Shown here: piece by piece, positions 1 to 9,773 of the stretch
How the letters are laid out: the number at the start of each line of letters is the position of its first letter
Numbering within the stretch: position 1 is the stretch's first letter
NCBI GenBank assembly: GCA_963832355.1
Contig: CAWHTX010000003.1
Coordinates: forward strand, 124,001 to 188,000
Length of the DNA: 64,000 nucleotides
DNA from: DATFVA01 sp963832355
Lineage (GTDB): Bacteria; Bacteroidota; Ignavibacteria; Ignavibacteriales; Ignavibacteriaceae
Reading direction: 5' to 3'
Notes under the pieces: model-generated
The model's database searches: none
Told to the model about the DNA's origin: nothing
What the model saw: the letters and a program-made list of their open reading frames with translations, nothing else
Position numbers and translations under genes: made by a program

Positions 1-860
1 AAATTATAGATACCGCCTTTGCCGTTTTTATCGCCTGCATACCAGTTCTGAACTGTTGAATATTTAATTTGTGCATTATCGAGGGCAACAAGTTCGACGA
101 CAGCAGCGTGAAGCTGGTTCTCATCTCTCATCGGTGCGGTACATCCTTCAAGGTAGCTTACATAAGAACCTTCATCTGCAACAATAAGAGTTCGTTCAAA
201 CTGTCCCGTTTTTGCTGCATTAATTCTGAAATAAGTAGAAAGCTCCATCGGGCAGCGAACACCTTTGGGAACATATACAAAAGTTCCGTCACTGAATACA
301 GCTGAATTAAGGGTAGCATAAAAATTATCGGTATAAGGAACAACGCTTCCCATATATTTCTTTACAAGATCGGGGTGGTTCTGAATAGCTTCTGAGATCG
401 AGCAAAATATAATACCAAGTTCTGCTAGTGTATCCTTAAATGTTGTTGCAACAGAAACACTGTCAAATACAGCATCAACGGCAACACCACTCAGTCTTTT
501 CTGTTCCTCAAGGGAAATACCCAGTTTTTCAAAGGTTTTGAGTAATTCGGGATCAACTTCGTCAAGACTATTAAGCTGTGGTTTCTTTTTGGGAGCCGAA
601 TAATAAGTGATATCCTGGTAATCAACAGGATTATATTTAAGATTAGCCCAATGGGGCTCTTTCATCGGGATCCATTGTTTGTAGGCTTTCAACCGCCACT
701 TAAGCATCCATTCGGGTTCTTTTTTAATTGCCGAAAGCTGTTTGATAACGTCCTCATTTAATCCCGGGGGAAGACTATCAGCCTCAATATCCGATATAAA
801 ACCGTATTTATATTCTTTATTCGCTAATTCTTCTATTGTTCCTACTTCGGTATTACTCAT
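1..860 (-). CDS. sufB: SufB, Fe-S cluster assembly scaffold protein (3' end outside window)
   Basis: The protein reads from ATG at 860 down to base 1 and continues beyond the window, so only about 286 N-terminal residues are visible. SufB is the scaffold/permease subunit of the cytoplasmic SufBCD complex that assembles iron-sulfur clusters. The N-terminal part has the family pattern: YKYGF near residue 18, then EPEWMLKWRLKAYKQW, WANLKYNPVDYQDI and YYSAPK; later VPKGVRCPMELSTYFRIN and EGCTAPMRDENQLHAAVVE follow, as in SufB rather than SufD. An AGGAG ribosome-binding site lies six bases before the ATG. Other suf genes would be expected to follow to the left, outside the window. Confidence 0.95.
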   Translation of the reverse strand, partial: MSNTEVGTIEELANKEYKYGFISDIEADSLPPGLNEDVIKQLSAIKKEPEWMLKWRLKAYKQWIPMKEPHWANLKYNPVDYQDITYYSAPKKKPQLNSLDEVDPELLKTFEKLGISLEEQKRLSGVAVDAVFDSVSVATTFKDTLAELGIIFCSISEAIQNHPDLVKKYMGSVVPYTDNFYATLNSAVFSDGTFVYVPKGVRCPMELSTYFRINAAKTGQFERTLIVADEGSYVSYLEGCTAPMRDENQLHAAVVELVALDNAQIKYSTVQNWYAGDKNGKGGIYN

Positions 861-1551
861 TTAAACTCCTGAATTTGATAATTCTGAATATGAACTTCAG
901 AATTCTTAATATTTACTAATTCAAAACTACATAATCTATACATTTTTGTCAAGATTTAAGTTCCCGGCAAAACCCTTATATATTCATAATTTAGCCTGAG
1001 GGTCCTCTGGCTTGTCACACACCACAAAATTGCTTAATTTTCGAAATATATGAGATATAACAGAACTAATATCAAAATAATAGTTAGAGCAGAATTGAGA
1101 AGTGTAACAGCGAAAACCTGGCCCGGAATTTAAGCAACCAGAGTTCTTTAGAAGCACGACATCCCTGGTTTGAAAAATTCAGGCCGGCATATTGATCCAT
1201 TCCGGGACCTACAATGAGGAAGTCAAGTCTCAATAATTCCAATTCTCTTCGGCCTTTGTTCGGCCACTCTTCGGCCATTGTTCGGCCTCAAACCCCGAGA
1301 TTACAGGCAGTCCCCCACCAGATCCACACCACCAGATCTTAAAAATTCCTTTACATTAAGCTGCTTATAAATCTTCTTTTCGATTAGAAATTTCACTATT
1401 ACGTTCCGCCCGCCATTAGGCTTCACATAAATCTTTCAGATGCTTTACTATCTGTACCACAGGAAATCAACGGCAATCCTCATCTTCCTAAATTGTATTT
1501 ATGCAATTATTAAATTAACTTTGGCTTAATTTTTACAATAATCTGACGAAT
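861..1551. other. Intergenic region without a supported gene
   Basis: About 690 bases between divergent sufB and the GT2 glycosyltransferase. It must hold the sufB promoter close to 860-960, but I see no clear consensus. The middle contains a four-copy 11-bp tandem repeat (1247-1290) and two copies of CCACCAGATC at 1315-1324 and 1329-1338. One open frame on the minus strand (1084-1278) runs through the repeat and has no family-like features, so I do not call it a gene. Confidence 0.6.
1247..1290. repeat. 11-bp tandem repeat, four copies
   Basis: Four head-to-tail 11-bp units begin at 1247, 1258, 1269 and 1280 and share the core TTCGGCC. The first base alternates C, G, C, G, so the array is also two copies of a 22-bp unit. 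It is noncoding. Confidence 0.85.
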
Positions 1552-2655
1552 TTGGAAGAACAGAAAACAAATCAGAATATCCCTTCTGAAGGGCAGAATT
1601 CAAACAAACAAGGTGGAAACGACGATTCCGGCGGTAAAAAAAATCCAAGGTACAACCGGTATTATCGGGGAAGACGTAAAAGATACAATAAGTACAATCA
1701 GCAGAAAGGGGAAAGCCACAAAAGCGAATTCAAGAAACTTTCTATTATAGTACCTCTTTATAATGAGGAAGAATCTTTAAATCCTCTTACAAACGAGATA
1801 AGGAAGGCTTTAAAACCTGTAAACATCAGTTACGAAATAATTTTTATTGACGATGGAAGCGACGATAAGTCGTTGAAGATACTGAAGGACATCTGCAGGA
1901 CAGATAAAAGGTTTAAATTTATAAGCTTCAGAAAGAACTACGGAAAATCGGCTGCTCTTCAAATTGGATTCAATAATGCATCCGGCGATGTGATTGTTAC
2001 AATGGATGCGGATCTTCAGGATGACCCGAATGAGATTCCAAATCTGATTAAAAAGCTTGAAGAAGGAAACGATCTTGTATCCGGGTGGAAGAAAGTAAGG
2101 CATGATCCTTTTATTAAAAGAACTTCTTCCCGCTTTTTTAATTTCGTTACAAGGATTATAAGCGGCATAAAAATTCATGATTTTAACTGCGGACTGAAGG
2201 CTTACCGGAAAGAGGTAACCGACAATATTAAGGTTTACGGAGAACTTCATCGTTATGTACCTGTGCTTGCCGACTGGCAGGGATTCAGAATATCTGAGAT
2301 TCCTGTAAAACATCATCCCCGCAGGTATGGTAAAACCAAGTTTGGTATTTCCCGTTTCTTTAAGGGTTTTATAGATCTTATTACTGTTATATTCGCGACA
2401 CGCTATATTAAACGTCCGATGCATTTCTTCGGGTTCCTTGGTGCTCTCTCTTTCCTTATAGGACTTATTGTAAACGGCTATCTTACTGTGTTGTGGATTA
2501 TCGGTGAGCCGCTGAGCAATCGTCCTATGCTGTTCCTTGGTATGCTGCTGATTATAGTAGGCGTTCAGTTTTTCTCAGTGGGACTCCTGGGCGAGATGCT
2601 GGTGAACAATTTTATGAGTGAAAGAGAATATATAATAAAGGATAAAGAGCTTTAA
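1552..2655 (+). CDS. Membrane-anchored family 2 glycosyltransferase (DPM1/GtrB-like)
   Basis: A GT2 enzyme that most likely moves a sugar from a nucleotide sugar to a polyprenyl phosphate at the inner face of the cytoplasmic membrane. The GT-A fold starts near residue 62 (LSIIVPLYNEEESL), with the metal-binding DADLQDDP at 152-159 and GRYGKTKF-like basic motif HPRRYGKTKFG near 262. Two hydrophobic helices lie at about 292-318 and 325-347, as in GtrB/ArnC-type transferases. The first 60 residues are an unusual basic, disordered tail rich in Arg, Tyr, Asn and Gln. The start is TTG without a strong ribosome-binding site; no ATG occurs before the catalytic domain, so the exact start is uncertain. 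It opens the glycan locus that runs to 10973. Confidence 0.88.
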   Translation: MEEQKTNQNIPSEGQNSNKQGGNDDSGGKKNPRYNRYYRGRRKRYNKYNQQKGESHKSEFKKLSIIVPLYNEEESLNPLTNEIRKALKPVNISYEIIFIDDGSDDKSLKILKDICRTDKRFKFISFRKNYGKSAALQIGFNNASGDVIVTMDADLQDDPNEIPNLIKKLEEGNDLVSGWKKVRHDPFIKRTSSRFFNFVTRIISGIKIHDFNCGLKAYRKEVTDNIKVYGELHRYVPVLADWQGFRISEIPVKHHPRRYGKTKFGISRFFKGFIDLITVIFATRYIKRPMHFFGFLGALSFLIGLIVNGYLTVLWIIGEPLSNRPMLFLGMLLIIVGVQFFSVGLLGEMLVNNFMSEREYIIKDKEL

Positions 2656-2718
2656 GTGTGAATTTATATATTGTTTATCCGACTCAATCTGATTTTACTC
2701 CCCAAATAAGTTAGCCTC

Positions 2719-3528
2719 ATGTATTACGATCCAGTAAAAGATATTTTTGCTTCCTTGATAAGGAAGTACCCAAAACTCAGAATACTGTTTTACAGTATTC
2801 TGGATATTATGTTTCTGCGTTCCTGGTATGTACGCAGGGAGCTGAAGAACCTGCGTCGCATTTTTAATAACAGGGAACTGGAAATTTATGATGCCGGGAC
2901 AGGTTACGGGCAGTACACATACTTTATGACGAAACAACTTAAACCAAATAAGATTTATGCAGTAGATGTAAAAGAAGAATGGATTAAGGACTGCCGTGAG
3001 TTCTTTCAGTCGGAAAAAATAAATACTGTCACTTTCGGCGTGGAAGACCTGACGAAAATTGACCATGAAAACCGTTTTGACATCATCGTGTGTGTGGATG
3101 TAATGGAGCACATAGAAGAGGATGTAAAGGTATTTGAAAACTTCTATAAAGCACTGAAAAGGGGAGGGTACCTTCTGATAAATACGCCTTCTGTTTACGG
3201 CGGCAGCGATGTACACGATGAATCTGACGAAAGCTTTGTAAGTGAGCATGCACGTGACGGATATTCTCAGGAAGATCTGGAGGGTAAACTTACGCCCATA
3301 GGCTTTTCAGTTTACAGGTCGCGCTATACTTACGGTTTCTGGGGTGATAAAGCCTGGCGCCTGGGAATTAAATATCCCATTATGCTGGTGAATATTTCAA
3401 AATTCTTTTTGATATTACTCCCGTTTTATTTCCTTATTACTTTTCCGTTTACATTTATAATGATGTACCTGGATTATTCAATCAGGAATAAGGTTGGATC
3501 CGGGATAACTTTTATAGCAAAAAAATAA
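2719..3528 (+). CDS. Class I SAM-dependent methyltransferase with C-terminal membrane segment
   Basis: The SAM-binding motif I, IYDAGTGYGQYTY, is at about residues 57-69, followed by the acidic post-I strand (YAVDVKEEW) and motif IIVCVDVMEHIEED with LKRGGYLLINTPSV. This places it in the Methyltransf_11/25 group; the substrate cannot be read from the sequence. Residues from about 222 to 255 are very hydrophobic (FLILLPFYFLITFPFTFIMM) and probably anchor the enzyme to the membrane. It sits 63 bases after the GT2 gene and 31 before the YfhO-type gene, so a role in modifying a lipid-linked sugar is a reasonable inference. Confidence 0.85.
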   Translation: MYYDPVKDIFASLIRKYPKLRILFYSILDIMFLRSWYVRRELKNLRRIFNNRELEIYDAGTGYGQYTYFMTKQLKPNKIYAVDVKEEWIKDCREFFQSEKINTVTFGVEDLTKIDHENRFDIIVCVDVMEHIEEDVKVFENFYKALKRGGYLLINTPSVYGGSDVHDESDESFVSEHARDGYSQEDLEGKLTPIGFSVYRSRYTYGFWGDKAWRLGIKYPIMLVNISKFFLILLPFYFLITFPFTFIMMYLDYSIRNKVGSGITFIAKK

Positions 3529-3559
3529 CCAGTAAAATTTTTATTCAGCCGGAATTCTA

Positions 3560-6109
3560 ATGACTAAAACAAAAAAGACCATTCAGTCGAAGAAAAGCAA
3601 ACCCGAAGGATTTTTTGCAAAGTTCAATATTGAAGAAATTCTTCCTTCAAAGTTTCATCCATTAGCTGCAATACTGGTAGTAATAATTTTGTTTCTTGCA
3701 TTTCTTTATCCGCTTTTCTTCGGGGATAAGACATTTCAATCGGGTGATATATTAGCAACCAAAAGTATACACCAATACATAAAGAATCACGGAGAAGGAT
3801 TTACTCTCTGGGATCCTTATATTTTCTGCGGAATGCCTGCTTATGCTATAGGCACAGCCGACAAATGGTTCAATATGATGTATGTTGGAATAATCTCCGT
3901 AAGAGAAGTTTTCTCTGCCCCGTTTTCAAACGACTACGTAAAGTGGGTATTTTATCTCATCCTGATCGGTGTTAACTCATTTCTGCTGATGAGATATTTA
4001 ACCAGGAACTTTATGACAAGCCTTTTTACGGCTTTAACTACTGCCTTCAGTACGGGCATAATAGTTTTCCTTTACATCGGTCATGTAACCAAATTAACTT
4101 CACTCGCATTCTACCCGCTTGATTTTCTTGCTGTTACTAAGATTAAAAGAAAAGATAAGACTAATTGATTTTCTATCTGCTTATAATAACCCTGCAATTC
4201 TTTATCCTGGGCTTCCATGTGCAGATTATCTATTATACTGTACTTTCAATCGGCATATATTTTCTCTATTATTTTATCAGGTCCCTTGATAAAAAAGGAT
4301 ACGTTCTAAGGAATGGAATTATTAAATCGGCGGTGGTATTTGCGGGTGCACTTTTTATAGCGCTTCTGATACAATCCGATAGCATCACACAGATATATGA
4401 ATATTCACAATTTTCTACCCGCGGTACTGAAAGCATTGTTGATAAAGCGGCGGGGAAACAGCAGGAGAACAATTCGGAGTATTATGAATACCATACCAAC
4501 TGGTCGTTTTCGCCGGGAGAAGTCTTAACATTCATCGTTCCTTCGTATTTCGGATTCGGCAATTCAAGTATATCAGGGTCCACTTACAAATAATCAGCCG
4601 GTGGAGGTAAATACTTATTTCGGCCAGATGCCTTTTGTGGACGTTGCTATGTACATGGGAGTGCTTGTTTTCTTCCTTGCCCTGTTTGCGATATTTACTC
4701 GATGGAAGGAACCTTTCGTACAATTTCTTACGATACTTTCCGTTTTTGCACTGTTGGTTTCTTTTGGAAGAACTTTCCCGATAGTGTTTGATTTTTTATT
4801 TAAGTATCTGCCGTTCTTTAATAAGTTCCGTGTACCATCGATGATCCTTGTTCTGGTTCAGATGAGTTTCCCTGTACTGGCAGGGTTCGGGATGATGAAA
4901 ATAATTTCACTCGAAATGAAAAGAATATTCAGCTTGGAAAAACTCATTAAGAATACTGCATATTGTTTTCACCGGGATCTTTATCCTTGGTATTCTGCTT
5001 AACGGTGCTATAACCCAGTGGTTTGCCGGCAGGGTAAATGATTATGCATCCTCATTAACTGCTTCCCGACCCCAGATGGCCAGGCAGTTTCAGGCATTAG
5101 CTGATTATACATCGCAGATGTTCTTAAGCGATTTCCTGTTTGCTTTTGCTTTTCTCGCCATTAGCATTCTGGGCGGCAAATTTTTACATAAAGGAAAAAT
5201 TAAGCAGGGACTCGCTGGTTCTATTCATAATAGTTCTTTCACTCATCGATCTTATGGAGGATTGATGCAAGAGGAGCGAGGTATAGTGAGGTCTTCTAAA
5301 ATAGAACCAGATGTTTAAGAAACCGGATTATGTTAAGGTAATTGAGGAACAAAATGACAAGGAACCGTTCCGTATCCTCAATCTGAAACAGGATGGCACA
5401 CCCGGCTCATTCAATCAGAATTCAAATTTTAACGCTTATTTTCTTCTGGAAGACTTTTATGGGTATTCAGGAATCAAGCCCCGTGCCTACCAGGATATCA
5501 TAGATGTAGTGGGACCTGTCAATGCTACACTATGGAGGATGCTGAATGTAAAATACATCATTACAGAAAAGCAGGTACAGTTTCCCGGACTAGCACCGAT
5601 ATATACGGGGAAAAAAGTGTAGTTTATATTAACAATAATGCTTTCCCAAGGTTATACCTGGTGGATTCTGTGATACAGGCGATGAAATGTACATACTACA
5701 GAGATAAAAGCTTCAATGTTCGATCCCAGGCATAAAGCATTTGTTTCTGAACAAGGGATAAAAGTTGCTCCTGCTGATTCAACTACATCAGTGTAAAATG
5801 ACTGAATATAAAGATGAAGTTGTGACAGCAGAGGTGAAAGCTTCAGGAAATAATTTTCTTTTCTTCGGTGATACTTATATGACGGGTAATATAGACTATA
5901 AATTGTTCAAACTGCAAACAGGGTGGAAAGCCTATATTGACAATCATCAAACGGTAATTTACAAAACCAATCATGGATTTATGGGAATAGTTATACCAGC
6001 TGGTAAACACGATGTGATATTTAAATTTGCACCCGAGAGCTTTTATATAACTAAATATATTGATTTAATTCTGAGTGGGTTGGTTGTATTTGGTTTCATC
6101 TTTACATAA
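3560..6109 (+). pseudogene. YfhO-family large membrane protein, broken by at least eight frameshifts
   Basis: Consecutive open segments in three frames (3560-4168, 4165-4593, 4601-5002, 5076-5318, 5311-5622, 5532-5735, 5765-6109) together give one protein of about 850 residues. It has a basic N-terminal tail, many membrane helices and the C-terminal soluble signature of YfhO: VVYINNNAFPRLYLVDSV and a final beta-rich domain with GWKAYIDNHQTVIYKTN and PAGKHDVIFKF. YfhO-type proteins resemble GT-C glycosyltransferases and are linked to glycosylation of lipoteichoic acid or other surface polymers. The switches can mostly be repaired by one or two bases in a homopolymer: a missing T near 4165, an extra A at 4588-4590, an extra T near 5255, missing T near 5311, a missing A in the A-run near 5611. 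Coding content between switches is intact. Either a very young pseudogene or, more likely, a poorly polished sequence. Confidence 0.85.
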
Positions 6110-6178
6110 TCTATTAAACAAAATAAAGAAAAAGGAATTCTCATTTAGGAGTTAAAAACCTAAGTAAGAAATTGCTTC

Positions 6179-7653
6179 GTGGAAAATAAAAGATTTAGTA
6201 CCAAAATAAACTTCAATTCTCCTTCTTTCAGAAAATACCTGGCAAATACATCGTGGTTATTTTCAGAAAAAGTCTTCAGGATTGCCATTGGATTTATTAT
6301 TACAATTTATGTTATAAGATATCTGGGACCGTCCCAGTTTGGGTTACTAAGTTATGTTACTAGTTTTGTCCTATTGTTTTCAGCAATTGCTGCCTTAGGT
6401 CTTGATAATATAGTTGTGCGTGATATGGTAAATGAATCTGAGAGCCGAGATGAATTATTAGGTACCTCTTTTTTTCTGAGAATTGCAGGATCAGCGACTG
6501 CTTTTATATTAATAGTTATTACTGCTTTTTTTATTTCGGAAAATAGTTATAACTTTTTATTAATCTTAATTATTGCAATATCTACTATTTTCCAAACTTT
6601 TAATGTAATTGATCTATATTTTCAATCAAAAGTTCTGTCCAGATTTTCGGTTTATGTAAAAATAGCTTCGTTAGTAATTATTTCAATACTCAAACTGCTT
6701 CTTGTAATATTTAATTATCCACTTATTTACTTTGCTATTGTAATCACTATGGAAACAATTATTGTAGCGGCCGGATACACACTTGTATATCGTCTAAATA
6801 AACTAAGTATGTTTAAGTGGCATTTTAATAAAATCAGAGCAATTCAGCTATTGAGAGATTCTTGGCCATTGATATTATCAGGACTGGTAATTACAATTTA
6901 TATGAAGATCGACCAGATAATGATAAAAAAAATGTTAAATGATTCTGAAGTGGGTTTCTATGCTGCCGCAGTAAAAATCTCTGAAGCCTGGTATTTCATA
7001 CCCTTAGCAATCAGCAGTTCAATATTTCCTGCTATTATAAATGCAAAAAAGATCAGTGAAGAATTGTATCTAAGCAGATTACAGAAATTGTACGACCTCC
7101 TTGCTTGGATAGCAATCGGGATATCAATTCCGGTGACATTATTTTCAACGGAAATCATCAGCATTCTCCTCGGGAACAACTATGCTCCGGCGGCGCCAGT
7201 TATGACAATATATATTTGGGCCGGAATAGCTGTTTTTCTTGGTGTAGCCAGCAGCCAGTTTCTTATAAATGAAAACTTGACTAAAATTGCATTTTTACGA
7301 TCATTGTTGGGTATGATCGCAAATGTGATTCTAAATTTGATATTAATTCCAAAAATAGGAATTATAGGTTCAGCAATAGCTTCATTGATCTCATATACAA
7401 TTGCAACATTTGCAATTGGATTTTCTACAGGAAAGCAATTTCGAATGATGTTAAGATCGGTATTTCTGATAAGCCTTATAGAACTTGGTATAAAATATAT
7501 CAAAAAGAAGGATTGAAATTTATAATCACGGGTGCGCTCTTCCAGATCGGCTTAATCTATTTTTTAATTTTGAGCTTAATATTATCGAACAAATTGATTC
7601 CATTTCTTAGAATAAACTTAATTTATTTTTCAGCACATATTTTATTAAAATGA
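6179..7653 (+). CDS. Wzx-like polysaccharide flippase (MATE/polysaccharide synthase family), frameshifted near its end
   Basis: An integral membrane protein expected to flip undecaprenyl-linked glycan repeat units across the cytoplasmic membrane. The GTG-started frame codes 445 residues up to a TGA at 7514-7516 and shows the N-terminal family signature ANTSWLFSEKVFRIAIGF and RYLGPSQFGLLSY, then about twelve hydrophobic helices. One missing A in the A-run 7502-7506 accounts for the early stop: after it, the next frame continues with another hydrophobic stretch (FIITGALFQIGLIYFLIL) to a TGA at 7651-7653. That TGA overlaps the ATG of the next gene (ATGA), which strongly suggests the longer 491-residue form is the true gene. 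The region is notably A+T rich. Confidence 0.88.
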
Positions 7654-8513
7654 ATTTGAAACGACCAATCAAAGAAATTAGAACTCTCAAACAAACTACG
7701 AGGAAGTTATCCCAAAAAAGCTTTATTAAAAAGGATTTCAAAAATTTTTTTAGACCAATTGATTATACAAGGACAGCAGAAATACCGGCGGTTTTGTATG
7801 CCTCAAACATTTTAATAAAAATGCATAAAAAACTCGAGATTTTAGATATAAGTTCCCCACAAATTTTGAGTCTGGTTCTTAACAACATTTCAAATAATTG
7901 GGAAATAGTGTACTGTAATCCTTTTCAGCCTGAGCTTGATGATATGCTAAGACTATGTCAGAATTTGTCTGCAAAAAATATATCCGTTCAAAAAATCGAT
8001 ATTACTAATAATGAAGATTTAAAAAAAATAAAGCATAATTTCGATTATGTATTTTCATCTTCTGTTTTTGAGCATATACATCCGGAAAATGGGGGTGACA
8101 TAAAGGCAGTAAAAAATATTTACAAACTTCTTAAACCTGGTGGATTATTTGTACTCTCTGTTCCATTCTATAGAGAAAGATTCAGTGAATATAAATTCGG
8201 CGATGTTTATTCTGTGAAGGGTAGCGAGAACAAAAAAACTTTTTTCCAGCGATTTTACGATGAGGAAAGTATGAATAAACAATTAATAAATCCTTCCAGA
8301 TTGGTACTGGATTCTTTATTATTTTTAGGAGAAAGATTTTATTATCCTAACAATATTCATAAGCGTCTTGCACAGAGGCTACAGTCAAAAACTGCTTCGG
8401 TATTATTGGGAAACATTTTCTTTCTTATTTCTAAAATTTGCATCTCTTATTCAGATGATTATAAAAGATTAAAGAAACCATATATAGCGGTTATAACATT
8501 GAGGAAAATATGA
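7650..8513 (+). CDS. Class I SAM-dependent methyltransferase
   Basis: A 287-residue protein of the Methyltransf_11 type. The glycine-rich motif I is poorly conserved (EILDISSPQ near residue 69), but the later motifs are clear: FDYVFSSSVFEHIHPENGG and IYKLLKPGGLFVLSVPFYRE around residues 132-170. The substrate is unknown; in this setting, between a flippase and a pyruvyl transferase, methylation of a sugar residue is the natural guess. Its ATG overlaps the restored stop of the flippase, and its own TGA overlaps the next gene's ATG region by four bases, so the three genes appear translationally coupled. Low G+C, AAA-rich codons as in its neighbours. Confidence 0.8.
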   Translation: MNLKRPIKEIRTLKQTTRKLSQKSFIKKDFKNFFRPIDYTRTAEIPAVLYASNILIKMHKKLEILDISSPQILSLVLNNISNNWEIVYCNPFQPELDDMLRLCQNLSAKNISVQKIDITNNEDLKKIKHNFDYVFSSSVFEHIHPENGGDIKAVKNIYKLLKPGGLFVLSVPFYRERFSEYKFGDVYSVKGSENKKTFFQRFYDEESMNKQLINPSRLVLDSLLFLGERFYYPNNIHKRLAQRLQSKTASVLLGNIFFLISKICISYSDDYKRLKKPYIAVITLRKI

Positions 8514-9634
8514 TGAACGTGACTTTTATTACTACAGTAGATCATAATATCGGTGATGATTTTGTACGTGAGGGTATTAAATTCTTATTAAAAAAAGCAT
8601 TTCCGAAAAACATACTTTATTTTCAAAATATTCACAAACATTCTCCAATAACTGTCAGAAATGGCTTTGAATGGTTTAAAAAATTGAAGATTTCAAAATT
8701 TAGTCTTCCCACGAAAAAAATAGACAGTCTTCTGCCTTTAAGCATTAGTAGGGATAAAATTTTAGAAGCTGATCTGGTTGTACAAAGCGGAGCACCAGTA
8801 TATTGGTGTCATAAAGAATATGGCAGTCATTGTGCTGATAATGAATGGTATGATCCGTTAATTCGACGCAGATTTTCCAAAAACCATGAAGCAAAGTTAT
8901 TGAATATCGCGGCTGGTTCCTGCCAGGATTATAATTCTGACGGAATTGAATTTAATGAGTGTTCCAAAGATATAGAGTATATTAAAGAATTTTATTCAAC
9001 AGCCACTTTAACTACTGTGAGAGATAAACTGGCTTATGAAGTACTAAATTCATTGGGTCTCCAGACTAGTTTAATACCATGCCCGTCAATTTTCGCAATA
9101 GATGAGTATGCTTTAACTCCTATTAAAAAGAAATATTTAATAATTAATTATATGCAATTGGCAGGACATTTTACATTTGGAAAGGAAATTAATATTGACA
9201 AGTGGTACCGGGAATTAAAAACATTTTATAATAATGTAAAAGATAAAGAAGATGTTTTATTTGTATGCCATAATAAGAATGAAATAAAAGATGTTAAAAA
9301 TATTGATCCCGGCGCTGATATATTTTATTCAGATAATTTTGTGGATTATATGAAAGTATACGGTACTGCTAAGTACGGGATAATGAACAGGGTACATGGG
9401 GCCTTTTTGATGGCAAGTTTTGGAGCTCCTTCTTTTATCATAGGTAATGATAGCAGAGCCAGGATGGCTGCTGAGATCGGATTGGAAAGTATGTTTATTG
9501 ATGATGTTAACGCGGAAATATTATTGGGTAAATATGAACAGCTGAAAAAATCTTATAAGAATTTCAAATCAAAATTTGAACCAATTAAAACAAAAGCTTA
9601 TGAAGATTATATTTATTTGCTCTCAAAGGTTTAA
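8510..9634 (+). CDS. Polysaccharide pyruvyl transferase family protein
   Basis: A 374-residue member of the CsaB/WcaK-type family (PF04230), enzymes that place a pyruvate ketal on exopolysaccharide sugars using phosphoenolpyruvate. The N-terminal motif NIGDDFVREGIKFLLKKAFP, the central VVQSGAPVYW and the C-terminal VHGAFLMASFGAPSFIIG followed by NDSRARMAAEIGL are characteristic: the conserved His-Gly-Ala loop and the strand after it. The gene begins with ATGATG; the first ATG overlaps the preceding stop. It fits the surface-glycan locus as a decorating enzyme. Family membership is firm, but some members are not pyruvyl transferases, so the reaction is inferred. Confidence 0.87.
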   Translation: MMNVTFITTVDHNIGDDFVREGIKFLLKKAFPKNILYFQNIHKHSPITVRNGFEWFKKLKISKFSLPTKKIDSLLPLSISRDKILEADLVVQSGAPVYWCHKEYGSHCADNEWYDPLIRRRFSKNHEAKLLNIAAGSCQDYNSDGIEFNECSKDIEYIKEFYSTATLTTVRDKLAYEVLNSLGLQTSLIPCPSIFAIDEYALTPIKKKYLIINYMQLAGHFTFGKEINIDKWYRELKTFYNNVKDKEDVLFVCHNKNEIKDVKNIDPGADIFYSDNFVDYMKVYGTAKYGIMNRVHGAFLMASFGAPSFIIGNDSRARMAAEIGLESMFIDDVNAEILLGKYEQLKKSYKNFKSKFEPIKTKAYEDYIYLLSKV

Positions 9635-9773
9635 CAAATTCCTGTATGAATAATTTTGAGTATTGTTAAATATTATACTTGAAATATTTTTATATCAAAT
9701 TGAGATAATAAAAATTCGTGTCTGCTAACGAAATATATTTATTCAAATATCAGCAATTATATACCTGGCTTAA

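Noticed and set aside
1084..1278. Open frame of 64 codons on the minus strand
   Set aside because: It begins inside the 11-bp repeat array, has no ribosome-binding site or domain pattern, and is best explained by the repeat composition.
1810..2424. Long antisense open frame within the GT2 gene
   Set aside because: It is a frame shadow of a gene with clear family motifs; no start signal and no similarity pattern.
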